A stretch of DNA of 64,000 bases from Enoplosus armatus (taxonomy: Eukaryota > Chordata > Actinopteri > Centrarchiformes > Enoplosidae): contig NC_092196.1 in NCBI RefSeq assembly GCF_043641665.1, positions 11,421,192 to 11,485,191 of the forward strand, in the 5' to 3' direction. Below are positions 49,201 through 59,499 of this stretch, one piece after another (position 1 is the stretch's first letter; every line of letters starts with the position of its first letter). Both the position numbers and the translations under genes were made by a program. The notes beneath the pieces are model-generated. The model ran no database searches. It saw nothing but the letters and a program-made list of their open reading frames with translations, and was not told the DNA's origin.

Positions 49201-52200
49201 TGCTGCTGCTGTGGTTCTGGGAATAATCAGCAAGGCTCTCGTTGCCATAGTGACTGGCACTGGTCTGCAGACGCAGGCTCCGCCGTGACATCCTGGGCGA
49301 CTCGTACACAGCAGCAATCTGGTGCTCCTTCTCAAACTCTAACGCTGCAGTGGAGTAGCTGGAGCTGAGAGCGACAGGAGGGTGGGAACAAGGGAAGAGC
49401 GGGAAAGTTAGAAAATGAGGGAGAAAGAAGAGAGGTTTGATGAAATGCGATATTGCATGACAGTTAAACACAGGGCGGCAAGTTTCTCATGTCTGCTGCA
49501 TGGAAATTCAGGCGAAGACAACAAACAGGCCTCAAGCGACTTTCAACCTCAAATCAAATCTGAACGAGGATATCCTGCACTTTTCCTGACGTGTGTGTCA
49601 TCTTCAGCAAGTCAACTTCGGAGAGGCTTTCTTGTTTTAAACAAAAACAAACAAAACACAGGGACAGAAAGTCTGTTTAGAGAGCCGTTGTTCCCTGCAG
49701 CTGGCAGTGGGCCTGACAGGAAGTGACTCACTCATAAGGAAGGGAGAAAACAAGACAAAAGAATAGGCACAGTGTGTCTCTGACAGTCAAATTGCTAAAA
49801 AAAAAAAAGAGTCAGATAAACATCCCAAAGTATGCATGTAGGCTGAAAGAAAAAAAAAAACTCCCCTCACTGCAATCCAAAGCCAACCGTAAGTGGAAAC
49901 ACACCATGAATATGTTGTAAATTTCGACTTTGCCATGCGTTGTGCAGCTGTGACTCACAGGGCCACACCCACCTGGCAGAGTAGGCACGCAGAGTCGAGC
50001 CAACATTCAGCCTCGACTAACAGGCAACACTTGCAAAATTCACTGGAACCATTATAAAAACTATTTCTATAATCCCTCTTAGCTGCAAACAAACAAACAA
50101 ACAAACAAACAAACAAACAAACAAACAAACAACACTAAAAATACCATGACTATGTCCTCTTTCTCAACAGTGGTAAAGCAGGGAAAAGTTCAAATGCAAC
50201 ATAAAATCATCCTTTTATTGACTTCTGATTCGGGTTTACTTCTAGCTTACAATATTGGTATTGTGTGACCAATTATAATAAGACAAACTGAACTGAAATG
50301 ACCTGATCACGCTGCAATCTCTTTGCAGACTGTACACTCCTCAGCATGCGGCTCAACTAGGTCAAGCAGAACTACTCCACAGACATGCAGGGGAGGGTGG
50401 ATGAAGAGGAGGGGCAAATCACTTCATCCGTCAGTGGAGGACAGAGAATCAACTTCCTGCTGCACACTAGAAAAAGGAGGGACATTCCCTGTATAAACAA
50501 GAGCTGTTTGGTTCAAAGCACGGAGTCCCTGTTGGTGGCCCTTGCACAGCAGTGAATATATCGAGGCAAAGTCTTGCACGCAGGACAAACTGTAGACCGA
50601 GCAATATTAGCAGTGTGTACATGCATGTGTACATGTACGGTGCATGTTGCTCTCTGGCCCTCCGTCTGGCTCTAAACCCTGAGGATTACACACTCCCACA
50701 GTGAGCCAATAATGTGCTTTCGTCCTCACTCTGCCTCCTGCTCAGACTGGCTGAACACATGACCAGGGCAGCACCTCTCCCTCTGTATCCTGCAGGTCAG
50801 AAACTGACTACAAATAAAAGTCACAGACACTGACTTAAAACCACACAAACTCCCAAACTTTCTCTGTGCTCCTTGAGTGTCTGAATATGTGCCTGGGTGT
50901 CTCCTGGGGTTTCCCACTCACATACCTATGAGCTGCCATCTAGACCCTGAGGAAAAAGAAAACCTCACTCAGAGAGAAATGCAAGTGGTACCATATCATA
51001 CATCAATCAGCACTGTCAAGCTTGCTAAATCATTTCAAAAAAGGCAGCACGGTATGAAAACAGCACTGATATTAGTGCTACCTGCAGGAGCAAGAAACCA
51101 ACTCATGGTACCTCCAAATACTACTTCTTAATAGGTAAACATAGCAATTTTTTATTCATGCATAATTGAAAATATCAAGCAAAACTGAGCTTTCAGAGTT
51201 ACAAATATATCTGTGTCAAACTGTAGACTATGTATGTACTGAGGTGCCTGAAAGAGATAGTTACACACTGCCAATAGAACCAGACCAAGAGGCCATACAA
51301 GGACAGATGAGCAGAGGGGTGAAGTAAAGTCACTGTGGATCTCTGCAGTAGAGAGCATGGAGACCCTGGAGGACACAGGGAGAACAGGGTATAGGCTACT
51401 TAAGCACAGGTGGCAGGATATCAACAGGACAATCAACTTTCCATTACATCACACACTATTTGAAATTCAAATCTTGGAGACTAGCCATGCAGAGTTTGTG
51501 TTTGCTTTGAATGCAGAGTTTTAAACTTTGAAGACAATAGTCCAGACTGCAGCACTACAAAACTATACTTAATTTATTGACAAACCTCACAGGGACAATA
51601 TTCAGCTGCAGAGTTACTAAAGTTGATAAAGCTTGCCTCCAGGTTACATCCTGAGCCAAAAACAACCTCAATGAGGCATGTCTCCATGTGTAAACAAATA
51701 AACACATGCAACTTGGTTTATTATACCAGAACATCCTGGTTCAGGATTTATCGGTAGTGCCGGGAGCGTTGAAGCCCTGTGCAGTGCAGGGTGTGTGCGA
51801 GAAAGAAACACACTTGTCTGTCTGTGTAGCCTCCAGCCAGGCGCAATCATTAATGCAACCTTCTGCTCTACCTGGCAACTCATGAACATATCTTTATTTG
51901 AACAGCACAACCACTAATCCCCTAACCTGAGGTCCCTGTGGTGATGTAGAGCACATCCTCCTTTAGCAAACTGTTTACACAATGTTTAAAAATATAGAGA
52001 TTGTTTGGATCCCAGTCTGTCTTGTCAGAAGCTGTAAACAATGTTTAATTAGTTTGCAAACTGTTGTTACTCGTTCCGAGTATCCAAATTGATCCGTGTA
52101 CCGCTCTCTCTCCCCAGCGGCTCCCACGGCCCACATCAATGATAAAAATAGAGATGGACGCTGCGCTTTCAGAACTGAGAGAAGAAGACACAGATGAAGA

Positions 52201-53979
52201 GACAGACATACAGTATGGAGAAAGAAGACACTTCCATCCTGACATTCAGCTTCCTGGAATCTCTCCTTACATAACACTAAAGCTTTGATAGTCTTCCCAC
52301 ACTCAGTGGGCACAGCCGGCTTTCTTACAACGCACTACACAGAGCATCAGATCAGATAGGATTCGACATTTTAGTAGCTTATGTTTTGCTTTTTTGTCAT
52401 TTTGCACATATTATTATGCAGTGCAACATGCAATGAGCATGCAGGATGGGGTTCAAGGTTGGTGGGAGTCAGAGGATAATGCAAGATACAAAACTGTCAC
52501 GATACATGACCCACAATAAAAAGCCAAGTACTGAGATCCAGGTGCACAAACTATCCATTACATAAATAGCTGTAAGACGATTAGTTGATTTATGATTGTA
52601 TTTCCTTTCTTAGTCTTCTATGATAGTAAACTGAATGACTTTGGGTTTTTGACTGTTGGTCTGATGGAACAAGCAATTTCAAATTTCACCATTTTCTGAC
52701 ATTTTATAAACCAAACGATTAATAAAGAAAATAATAGGCAGATTGATCGAGTTTACTAATTCAGGTTAGAGCTCCAAACAGGCATGTAAAACGACAGAAA
52801 AATGTACATTACTTCAAAGTGCACATGCACAATTGAAATGTGATCAGCTCTCGCACACAGCCTCAGGATGGGGCGATTCAATCTCAGCCATTCATCCAGG
52901 TGTAAATGCAACATGATGAATGTGCTCACATCACTGAGAAAGTATCTGCCCGTGGGGTGGAGGCACCATCACTTCAGTGCCTGCTTGTTACCGGCTCGTC
53001 AGGATATCGTACCCTGGAGACAACAAAAAACTAGAAATTTTACGGCAGTGTGGGGTTCACAGCAGCTGCCAAAACGACTGACATAAAACCGGCTTGTCAT
53101 CATTTCTTTCAGATGTATCCAGAGAGCCACAGAAGACAAAGAAAAAGTAACTTCAAGTCTGCACCTCCAGTACCATGTTTGGTTTGCTGCCACTAAAGGG
53201 ATTTGCCACCCACCCACCTTCTGCCTGCTTTGCATGGTGTATGCAAAAAAATGAGAGCCCGTCACAAAGCATACAGGATGGACACAATGAGACATCAAGT
53301 TTACATACAAGCACATTGATCTGGTTCTTTACCGTCCACACAGCAGGTGTGGTCTGCATTTGAACAGATCAAAATGACATTTGGATTTTAGTGCTGCAAC
53401 TAATAATTATTTTAATTTTCAATTAATCTGCATATTATTTTCTAGATTAATCAATTAATTGTTTGAAATAAATCAGGAAATTGTAAGCATTTGTTTTCTA
53501 AGACCTTCAAATTGTTTGTTTTGTCTGACCAGCAGTCAAAATTGTTCAGTTTACTATCACACAAGACAAAGAAAATGCTCACAATTTAGAATCTGAAACT
53601 AGGGAATGTTTATTATTTTTATCAATTATCAAAATAGTTTCAGTTAGTCTAGTAGTTTAGTTAATTTCTGGTGCTCCACTAATCAATCAATTAATAATTT
53701 ATGCTTTAATAACTTTAACAAAACTTGACTTGACAACTGAAAAAATGTGATTTCTTCTCTTTGCAAGACTACCAAAGGGAACAAAACGCTGTCAAAATTA
53801 ATTAGAAATAAGAAAAGAATCTCCTAATTTTATAATAAGCATAGAAACTGATCTTGTACTAGGACCTAATCTGCAGTTCTGGGATGCAAATCTACTGTTT
53901 TGAGCAAAAATAGTAACACACTTGCACCACGAAACCCTTGAAAAAAACACTGGCTACCATTTGTGGTCTCACACTGACA

Positions 53980-54036
<57 letters not shown>

Positions 54037-55922
54037 TTAGAGATTACAGAAACCACGTGGGTTGTAAATCTCAGCTTCAAAACCGCAAGTGTGGTTACAA
54101 AAGCCTCGTCAAATGCTTGCCAGAAAGCCTATACCCTCACACACACAAGAAAACAGTTTTTACAAAACGAGGGGGGCGTGTTGTTACCAATGAAACTCTA
54201 GGAGGAGCAGAAAGTGAAAAACATTCGTTAGTTAGCCGTTAGTGTGTACTGCATGTCTCGGGTGAGACCACAGAGATTCTTGTTCTACTGTGTAACAGTT
54301 TAAAAGATTGATGCAACCAAATGTAAACAGCCTGGAGTCAGACATCAGATCTTTAATCACATTTAGACATTTTGTGACTGCCATCATTTGTTTGGTCAGC
54401 TCTATTATCCAAACCCAACTGCACAAATGAAGTTTTTCTCCCTCCTCTCTGATACACAGCACAGAATCTGATATATGGGAATAGTGCAAGCACAAGCATA
54501 TTTCAGGCAGCTGCACTGTGTCTAAATCTTCATGGGTTTTAGATCAATGCCAAAAACAAATAATTTTAAAGACTTGGATGCTGTAATTTGGCTGAAGTAT
54601 TTTGTTACCAATTCCCAACAATTTATTTAAATATCCCGTTGTGTTTACTGAAATTATACTGCTCTCAGTTTCCCCCCCTGAAATTCAGCTGTGGGGAAAA
54701 TACCGAATCATAACACAAACGTAGCACACTCTGCCTTCCTGTTTACTCAAACTATTACATAGTGGATAAAGTTTCCTCCTGAGGTGCTGAGGCCTATATT
54801 TACCAGGAGTTGGGAGTTTGGGACAGAGCGAAGAGCCTTCAAATTTCCATCCGACTATCTCTGGGTGGGTAGAGTTTGGCACTGTGATTAGGATCGTTCC
54901 AGCCCACCCTCATTTTCCCTCCCACAGACAGCACTTTCCTCCTGCCCCACTCTCTCTCTCTCTCTCTCTCTCTGCGGTGTCCACGTTATAGCACTATAGT
55001 GTGCTGTTTCATGTTGCCTCGGGTTGCCATGGACACCACTCTAAACAGCTCCCTGGCTCAAGAGAGACTGCGATCAGTAGCAGAGGCTAGACATGTACCA
55101 TTTCCAACAGACAGCTGCTGTAAGACACAAGAACACAAGTCTGGCTGATACAGAAACAGAAATACTTACGACATATGCTTTATGCATGCAAGGAGACGCG
55201 TTGCCAGGGAGCTTTCCATTGTAGTAGTCACAATTTGAAAAGTAGAACAGTTATAGAAATGTCTGTGTTGTCAAAAAGGAAGTAACTACGGCACAGGCCG
55301 ACTCTCCAAAGTCCAGCTGCTGTCATTAGCTTGGCACTTGACCAGTGGTGCATGTACTGAAATACACTCAGACCAGATGTCAGAACAACTGTGACGGCAG
55401 CGTGAACAACAACTGTCCAACTGGCAGTCAGTGCACACAGATGCTTTATTTGCATCCCTGAACCTTGTCTTGCAGAATGTGACTCGCATATACAATGGGA
55501 ATGTGAACAATGTGAACGCACCAAATATATTTCATATGCTGTCTCGGATTTATATTGAAGTCAGTTTTAAAAAAAAACATTTAATAAAATTGCAGTTTCA
55601 ATGAGCTTTAGGCTTGAAAATACACTGTTTCTATTTGCATTTCAACAGATCTTTGCAAGGATGGGAGGTTGACTTGGCATGTTTTCTACCTCTTATCTGT
55701 CCTACAATTTTTTTGGTATCTTTTACATGAGATATCTGCTGCTGCTCACAGTCAGCCACCTACAGCATCAGAAAGGTCGATCACTGCTGCTGCTGCTTTC
55801 TACTGTCACAGTTCAGCTATCGCCTATGGGGGGAAAACACTCCAACCAGAGGCCCCCAGCCCCACTGACCCACTTCCACCATCATAAAATATGAATAGTC
55901 TGAGTCCATACACAACACACGC

Positions 55923-55992
<70 letters not shown>

Positions 55993-58900
55993 GCTTTCAG
56001 TGAGGAGATGGGCGCAATCAGTCTGTCTTTCAAGAGGTTGTACAGCTCAATGGTGAACCACAGAGTGTAAAGAACCACTGCACCACTTTACAGCTGGGAT
56101 GCAAATCACAAAGCTTTATCCATGCCATACTCCTCTAAATTGTAGACCACTCTTGGCCAATGGCAGTGTATCAGAGTGCTTTTCTCTGAGCTTTCCATCT
56201 ATTCCAGCATATCGCTCCACCCTCTTGCATTAGCTATAGCGAGAATAAAGTTTTGTCTGAATAGCTTCACTAAGAACACAATGAATTTTAGTTTCTCTCT
56301 CCCTCTAAAAAGCTGTATATTATTTGTAGGAGGTAAAAAATAAAAAAAATAAAAATAAAAATCCTGCCAAAACATGGACTACCACCTCAGAAATATCATC
56401 TGTTTGTAAATAAAAGTGTAAGTGGCAATGATAAATTCATGCCATAAGTTTTCAAAAGTTTCAAGGGAAAAACTGTTCCATTACATAAAAAGACTAGATT
56501 ATTTTAAATTAAAGTTTACATTTAAATGTAAAATGATTAGGAATCAACCTCTAAAATTAAAAGGCTTGCTAAATTCATCTGCATTATTAAAGACCTGTGA
56601 ATTGAAAGTTAGCTTCAAGACATTGTAGCTTTTTTCAAATCCCTCAGTGCACGCACAATAAAAACCTTTCAATATGACACAGATACTGATCAAACAACAA
56701 TCTTGCCTTGTATCTATGAAAAGCAGGTAATGAGTGTGAGGTGGAGCCTTGTAGTCTGAAATCATTGAATCAGTCGAGTAAAGAGGAAAGTGAGAGAGCA
56801 CAGAAATCTCCAAATTCACTAATAAAAGCCTTGTTAGGTTATACATCTATTAATAAAAGTATTTCCCTCACTGTATTTACAATATGAATTAAATTAACAC
56901 AGGGTTGGTGGTCCATGTTGTAATGGTCTCTCCCTGGTATGTGGGAGGCTCCAAAGAGCTCCCACTGTGGATGGAAACAGCACGTGATTGGTTGGCCTCC
57001 TCTCCCTCTTTCTCTTGGACCATTCAGTGCCACAAAACTTGTCGCTGCCCTTTTGAGTTTTGACAACAGATGGGCCAACGGTTTCTGTCACCTGACCCCG
57101 TCCGTCTCTGCACTGCTCTCTTGTACTCACTGAAGTCCACAGACACCTTCTAAAGTCTGAACACAATCAGCTGTCAGACTCTCCGATGAGTTAATGTTTC
57201 TGAGCTTTCAACAAGGAGCAAATACAACATGTACAGTCTGGCTGTTTTGCCATTTACTGAGACAAAGACATGTAGCCGCCTTCAGTTGTCTGATTTAAAA
57301 TGTCATCAAGTTTGTTTCTCAGGAGAGTTGAGAATCATTAGCCGCTCAGCTGCAGCACACACGGGCTAATAAAAAAACCCCACAGATCTCTCAACTAGCT
57401 GGTCAAGAAGCATAAACTATTAGTCTAATCCTGGGATCAGGGCCACAGTTGTGACTGTGAGGTTCATTAATAGCTTCTCAGCTGACTGCACTCACAGGAA
57501 CACGATTAGCTTGTTCCAGCCGTTCAGTCTACCTGGCAGATTCCAGCCGGGTGTCAAACAAGCTTTTGTACATTCATCTTTCCTCAGTCCACAGTGTGAC
57601 TCACAGGACTAGTTACCGAGACTGGATTTCACGTTACTGGAATGCACTTTGTGTGCTACACAGCTGAACTGAAATCATGAGGATGTTAAGGGTTTGTTTG
57701 CCTTTTGTTTCACCATTTATGTCACGATACAACATCAGCATACCTGCTATTCCACACCTCAACATGAAAACACCAGGCAAATTCCCACTGTGCATCAATG
57801 TCATTCCCACAACCTATAAAACTAAGAACTGCTGACATGTTAAGTATAGAATGCAACTAACACAACTGTCACATTATGTGACATATAATTACTTAAAGAG
57901 ACTGCGACCTGACCTTGTTCAGTTGGAAGGGAAAGTGCCCAAAGTACTGTAGGCCTGCTGACTGCAGCTTTCACAACGCGCTCTGCATTTCTGCAAGACA
58001 CAACTCCAAACCAAATGAGAGGTCTTTGTTCAAACTCGATTTTTTTTTTTTACAGGGCACTCTCATACTTTCACTTAAATGATGGGAGGCCCATCTGCTC
58101 CCAAAAGTCATGCAATAACTCTTCCTTTCACTAAAGTCAGAAAGCGAGTTAAGCACAGGAAAAGGTGGCATTTCATTTCCTGACCTACACACGCCTTTCT
58201 CTGTTCTGAGAGCTGCCGACATCAACGGTGACAGCACTGAAAGACAACAGCATTCCTCCACATGCACAGACCTTCCTGGTGAAGAGTCGACCACACCTAC
58301 GATATGATCTGTGATGAGGAGCACGATGGGAAAGATTGGTGTTACAGGAATGGTATGTAATGTGTATCCACAACTGACCGTGCGGCCTCTAACTCCTCAA
58401 AAGCTCCTTGATTCTACAATATAGTAAAAGTATGTATAGATAAATCTAGGACACATGCTGTTTTTACCCTGTGCAAGACTCCCCAATTCCCCATTAAGCA
58501 TAAACACACACCAACTGATCATGAGGCTGAGTCATCAAAACCACAACCACAGGATTTCTTTTTTTTTTTTTTTAAACAGTAACTGACCTCTGAAAGTTAA
58601 AAAATTTAACTGTATATGTAGCCAATTTCCAATCTAACTGTTAAACAGGGCTCGACTGTCGAAGTAAGCTGCACCCTAAAAACAACATGCAGTCGGCTCA
58701 TTGCTCTTAAAGGTTTTGTCCTTAAAGGACACAGAAAACCTGCACACAAGTAGTGAATGTAAAACAACCTCTGGCATAATTTGGCAGCCTAGAAACCTCT
58801 CATTATATTACACGGTCATAATGACATGAGCAAACTGACAACACTTATTATAATAATAGCATACTGCGTCCAGGGAAAAACAAGAGCAAATGGACTATGA

Positions 58901-59189
58901 AGTAGCTGGTTCACACTGCACTTACAAAACCTTAAAACTGATTAAAATGCATCAGCAGGTGTCTCGACGACATTTTTGCTTCATTCGGAGTTGATTCTCT
59001 GAGCTGTGTGGAGTCACAAATGACAGGCAGGGTGTAACTGAAATGCCATAGGCCTGACTGTTTGTGGCTGCAGGCATCGTACCGCAGCACAGCACGGAGG
59101 TCTCACCTGAGAGAGTAGGTATAGCCGGTGTTCTCTGGAGCACACTGTGGCGGCGTATATGTGTGCAGTTGAGAAAAATCCATGGTCAT
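38604..59189 (-). CDS. sun1: SUN domain-containing protein 1 (Sun1), 22 coding exons
   Basis: Inner-nuclear-membrane protein. Its C-terminal SUN domain in the perinuclear space binds KASH peptides of nesprins, while its N-terminus faces lamins, forming the LINC complex. Twenty-two minus-strand exons join with matching phases into 3,219 bases, 1,072 aa plus stop. Domains: conserved start (MDFSQLH, PPQCAPENTGYTYSLSSSYS, SPRMSRRSLRL; residues 1-95); Ser-rich nucleoplasmic region with two CxxC motifs (to about 420); hydrophobic segments (about 420-490); membrane anchor (about 491-510); coiled-coil region (about 580-870); SUN domain (about 900-1,070). Cys917, Cys955 and Cys1059 keep the spacing of the KASH-bonding and intradomain-disulfide cysteines known in human SUN2 (563, 601, 705). 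CDDCKGK and GWYQLVSLMS single out SUN1 over SUN2. Longer than the main human isoforms because every cassette exon is included. Confidence 0.93.
38807..38899 (-). CDS. sun1: sun1 coding exon 21 (SUN domain)
   Basis: Acceptor TGTGTGCAG, donor GTTATG/GTAACT. It encodes GLDDEYQEEGKLLGHYIYQE, then DGESLQTFPVM. It matches the EYQEEG...LLG...DGE block of SUN domains. Phase 0 on both sides. Confidence 0.95.
38994..39161 (-). CDS. sun1: sun1 coding exon 20 (SUN domain)
   Basis: Acceptor CCCTCCTCAG, donor GTTTTT/GTAAGA. It encodes PDVYPGNCWAFKGSQGYLVI and EHIPKALSPTGNITSAPQNF. GNCWAF (Cys955) and the EHIPK...SP block are SUN-domain signatures. Phase 0 on both sides. Confidence 0.95.
39552..39667 (-). 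CDS. sun1: sun1 coding exon 19 (SUN domain, KASH lid)
   Basis: Acceptor TGTTCAG, donor ATCCAG/GTGAGC. It encodes GGSILSTRCSETYETKTALM, then SLFGLPLWYFSQSPRVVIQ. Cys917 corresponds to the cysteine that bonds to KASH peptides, and the following loop is the KASH lid. Phase 1 in, phase 0 out. Confidence 0.95.
40482..40566 (-). CDS. sun1: sun1 coding exon 18
   Basis: Acceptor CTACCCCAG, donor TCTGGAG/GTAAGA. It encodes QVKLIVQNALRLYSQDRTGQ and VDYALESG, the helix and entry strand of the SUN domain (mammalian ALKLYSQDKTGMVDFALESG). Phase 0 in, phase 1 out. Confidence 0.95.
40710..41012 (-). CDS. sun1: sun1 coding exon 17 (coiled coil next to SUN domain)
   Basis: Acceptor CTTTCCCAG, donor GAAGAG/GTAATG. 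101 codons include SQVRKELQALFFGS, LIHWLSQRYVSTPDLQASLA and EAESQAKTIVQTVTG. This is the helical region that feeds the SUN trimer. It matches the order of the mammalian protein with moderate divergence. Phase 0 on both sides. Confidence 0.92.
41131..41275 (-). CDS. sun1: sun1 coding exon 16 (coiled coil)
   Basis: Acceptor TTTCACTCAG, donor GAAACG/GTAAGT. It encodes VGVKQEDHDALLVEVQRLEA and ELGKIRQDLQGVVGCKGKCE, with heptad-like leucines. Phase 2 in, phase 0 out. Confidence 0.9.
41408..41499 (-). CDS. sun1: sun1 coding exon 15 (coiled coil)
   Basis: Acceptor TGTTGTAG, donor GTCAG/GTACTA. It encodes EVQQKQQLYEHEKQEREKEV, then VASAADAVPV. Strongly charged and helical. Phase 0 in, phase 2 out. 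Confidence 0.87.
42133..42225 (-). CDS. sun1: sun1 coding exon 14 (coiled coil)
   Basis: Acceptor CTCCGTGCAG, donor ACTGAG/GTACAT. It encodes NAEQQKQHQESQATRLAGLE, then LLLNTLAAKTE. Phase 0 on both sides. Confidence 0.88.
42325..42600 (-). CDS. sun1: sun1 coding exon 13 (coiled coil)
   Basis: Acceptor CTCCTCCTCAG, donor GCACAG/GTAGGG. 92 codons include VDLERLERVERQLALLWERV and WVSSLLEQRLGLLRGELEQE, clear amphipathic helices. Phase 0 on both sides. Confidence 0.9.
42740..42942 (-). CDS. sun1: sun1 coding exon 12 (lumenal juxtamembrane region)
   Basis: Acceptor TGTATGCAG, donor GCACCA/GTAAGC. It begins ALWLWGPSTAALLAYLPAIN, finishing the membrane segment, then LTEW and a Pro/Val-rich linker (ASAPVPASVPVPPPETP). 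Phase 1 in, phase 0 out. Confidence 0.9.
43221..43259. repeat. (GT)n microsatellite
   Basis: About 19 GT units in the sun1 intron between coding exons 11 and 12. Confidence 0.95.
43483..43541 (-). CDS. sun1: sun1 coding exon 11 (membrane anchor)
   Basis: Acceptor TGTGTTTCAG, donor CTACTTG/GTGAGT. Only 59 bases. It encodes CLPKLWRLLLLLLPVLLLL, the core of the transmembrane segment preceded by positive residues. Phase 2 in, phase 1 out. Confidence 0.92.
43843..43856 (+). promoter_or_regulatory. CTCF-like motif
   Basis: CCACTTGGGGGCAG agrees with the CTCF core CCASYAGRKGGCRS at 13 of 14 positions. It lies in a sun1 intron, in non-repetitive sequence. Confidence 0.45.
44337..44430 (-). CDS. sun1: sun1 coding exon 10 (hydrophobic segment)
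   Basis: Acceptor CTGCCCAG, donor TCACG/GTAAGA. It encodes KAGRGLLWFLATGWYQLVSL and MSLLNVFFLSR, very close to GWYQLVSLMS...LNVF of mammalian SUN1. Phase 1 in, phase 2 out. Confidence 0.94.
44571..44690 (-). CDS. sun1: sun1 coding exon 9 (phase-1 cassette)
   Basis: Acceptor GTCTTCCAG, donor CTCCAG/GTTGGT. It encodes YCLLQPGYCVVRAGKALG, then VVQRLLSLFWMLLAAP, a hydrophobic segment parallel to AGYFLLQ of mammalian SUN1. Length 120 bases, phase 1 on both sides. Confidence 0.9.
44837..44947 (-). CDS. sun1: sun1 coding exon 8 (phase-1 cassette, zinc-knuckle-like)
   Basis: Acceptor GTACACAG, donor TACGCAG/GTTAAC. It encodes DDCKGKQHSETHTVLLTQ, then LVGALWSVLAYA. With the upstream exon it forms CDDCKGKQHSETH, a C-x2-C-x4-H-x3-H pattern also present in mammalian SUN1. 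Length 111 bases, phase 1 on both sides. Confidence 0.93.
45715..45798 (-). CDS. sun1: sun1 coding exon 7 (phase-1 cassette)
   Basis: Acceptor TATGTTGCAG, donor CCCTGT/GTAAGC. It encodes HSSFCGSMNVKGLVTEDASH and LNLNGSL, plus the T of the split cysteine codon completed by exon 8. Length 84 bases, phase 1 on both sides. Confidence 0.85.
46538..46666 (-). CDS. sun1: sun1 coding exon 6 (phase-1 cassette)
   Basis: Acceptor TGTCAACAG, donor GACAAG/GTACCA. It encodes VLASFSDSMRQAVSSSLSQL, then WLFKQTTLHRVMGYRANGYE. I do not recognise a mammalian counterpart. Splice sites and phase (129 bases, 1-1) fit perfectly. Its first residues resemble those of exon 5. Confidence 0.75.
47130..47264 (-). CDS. 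sun1: sun1 coding exon 5 (phase-1 cassette, hydrophobic)
   Basis: Acceptor CTCTCTCCAG, donor GAAAAG/GTACAC. It encodes VLVSMSNTCIRYSKRALAP, then IVSLVTLLFNNVLWLGSRAK, including a hydrophobic stretch. Length 135 bases, phase 1 on both sides. Confidence 0.8.
47441..47701 (-). CDS. sun1: sun1 coding exon 4 (Ser-rich, CxxC motif)
   Basis: Acceptor CTCCTTCAG, donor AGACAG/GTGAGA. The correct frame has no early ATG and reads RSSSAEHCSSSVNG, ANGYICRDCSFHSQK, a run of eight serines, then PFTSIYSRDRSRKNK. GYICRDC and IYSRDR match GFSCSNC and VYSRDR of mammalian SUN1. The histidine that completes the mammalian finger (TAH) is replaced (ITR). Length 261 bases, phase 1 on both sides. Confidence 0.9.
47538..47555 (-). 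repeat. sun1: coding (TCA)6 repeat in sun1 exon 4
   Basis: Six TCA codons, flanked by TCT on both sides, encode eight consecutive serines. A pure trinucleotide tract in coding DNA is likely to vary in length. Confidence 0.9.
47835..47960. mobile_element. possible AAGTA-type MITE fragment
   Basis: CCAGTGGTGGAGGAAGTATA is the typical terminal sequence of the fish repeat family seen at 12,330 and 34,490. The rest of the copy is short and degenerate. It lies in the sun1 intron between coding exons 3 and 4. Confidence 0.4.
47993..48243 (-). CDS. sun1: sun1 coding exon 3 (nucleoplasmic domain)
   Basis: Acceptor GTCTCCCAG, donor CACTGGG/GTCAGT. It encodes TLRSRKQQSGSSGVSLSLSQ and SLLTSIMDQPHLRHRTV, and ends SSSVDGHWG (mammalian TTVDHFWG). 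Phase 2 in, phase 1 out. Matches the SUN1 N-terminal region. Confidence 0.92.
49164..49364 (-). CDS. sun1: sun1 coding exon 2 (nucleoplasmic domain)
   Basis: Acceptor GCTCTCAG, donor TCACG/GTGAGA. It encodes SSYSTAALEFEKEHQIAAVY, then ESPRMSRRSLRLQTSASHYG, closely matching mammalian SSYSSDALDFETEHKLDPVF and DSPRMSRRSLRL. A run of seven serines follows. Phase 2 in and out. Confidence 0.95.
49190..49210 (-). repeat. sun1: coding (AGC)7 repeat in sun1 exon 2
   Basis: Seven AGC codons encode seven serines just before YTSTRRESR. Pure CAG/CTG-type repeats are prone to length change. Confidence 0.9.
50087..50131. repeat. (CAAA)n microsatellite
   Basis: Eleven CAAA units, in the large sun1 intron. 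Confidence 0.95.
52555..52790 (-). mobile_element. ATTAATCG-type MITE-like repeat, copy 1
   Basis: On the plus strand it shows TTAGTTGATTTATGATTG, CTTCTATGATAGTAAACTGA, TTTCTGACATTTTATAAACC and ACGATTAATAAAG. Read on the minus strand, this is the usual order of a common fish repeat. Noncoding. Confidence 0.5.
53385..53700 (+). mobile_element. ATTAATCG-type MITE-like repeat, copy 2
   Basis: It starts with TAGTGCTGCAACTAATAATT and contains GATTAATCAATTAATTGTTT, CAGTTTACTATCACACAAGA and AATTATCAAAATAGTTTCAG. Same family as the inner element at 12,490-12,770, and in the opposite orientation to the copy 600 bases to the left. Confidence 0.55.
53980..54033. repeat. (AC)n microsatellite
   Basis: About 26 AC units in the large sun1 intron. 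Confidence 0.95.
55912..55990. repeat. (AC)n microsatellite
   Basis: About 36 AC units with two CGC interruptions near the start. Confidence 0.95.
59107..59189 (-). CDS. sun1: sun1 coding exon 1 (start)
   Basis: ATG at 59,187-59,189 gives MTMDFSQLHTYTPPQCAPEN, then TGYTYSL. The second ATG (59,181-59,183) corresponds to the mammalian start MDFSRLH and has an ideal context (ACCATGG). Either could be used. Donor CTCAG/GTGAGA, phase 2 out. An acceptor (CCCCGACAG) lies about 15 bases upstream on the minus strand, so the 5' UTR continues in at least one earlier exon. Confidence 0.95.
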
Positions 59190-59499
59190 TCTTCTTTGTT
59201 CAGACTGTCGGGGTGCAAGGGATAGGACTCTTTAGCCAAAGCCGACATGGTAGAGGGCGATAACAAGCACAAACTAACTTCCATACACACATGCATGCAC
59301 TGACTCGTTCAGCCTGTCTCTTGCAGTAATGAGCTCAAGTTCTGCCACTGTGTAATAGTATTTTTAAAAAAACAACAGATTCAGAACTGCATCTACCCAT
59401 TAAACACAATACAGCACTGGTAAAGTCCCTGCCTCTTCCCAAATCAATTCTAGCGCTATTCACTGGGCTGCTCTCCAAGAAAACACAACCACCGGTTAC

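Larger units (their letters stand above)
49365..59106 (-). other. sun1: sun1 large intron (between coding exons 1 and 2)
   Basis: About 9.7 kb without recognised exons. It contains a (CAAA)n tract (50,087-50,131), two copies of the ATTAATCG-type MITE-like repeat (about 52,555-52,790 and 53,385-53,700), (AC)n tracts at 53,980 and 55,912, a (CT)n run near 54,949 and AT-rich stretches near 56,330-56,560. I see no other gene. Confidence 0.6.

Noticed and set aside
52064..52288. A plus-strand frame with an acidic stretch (ALSELREEDTDEETD)
   Set aside because: It looks protein-like, but no flanking splice-site pair or homology could be found, and it lies in the large sun1 intron on the other strand. 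It was kept out of the feature list.
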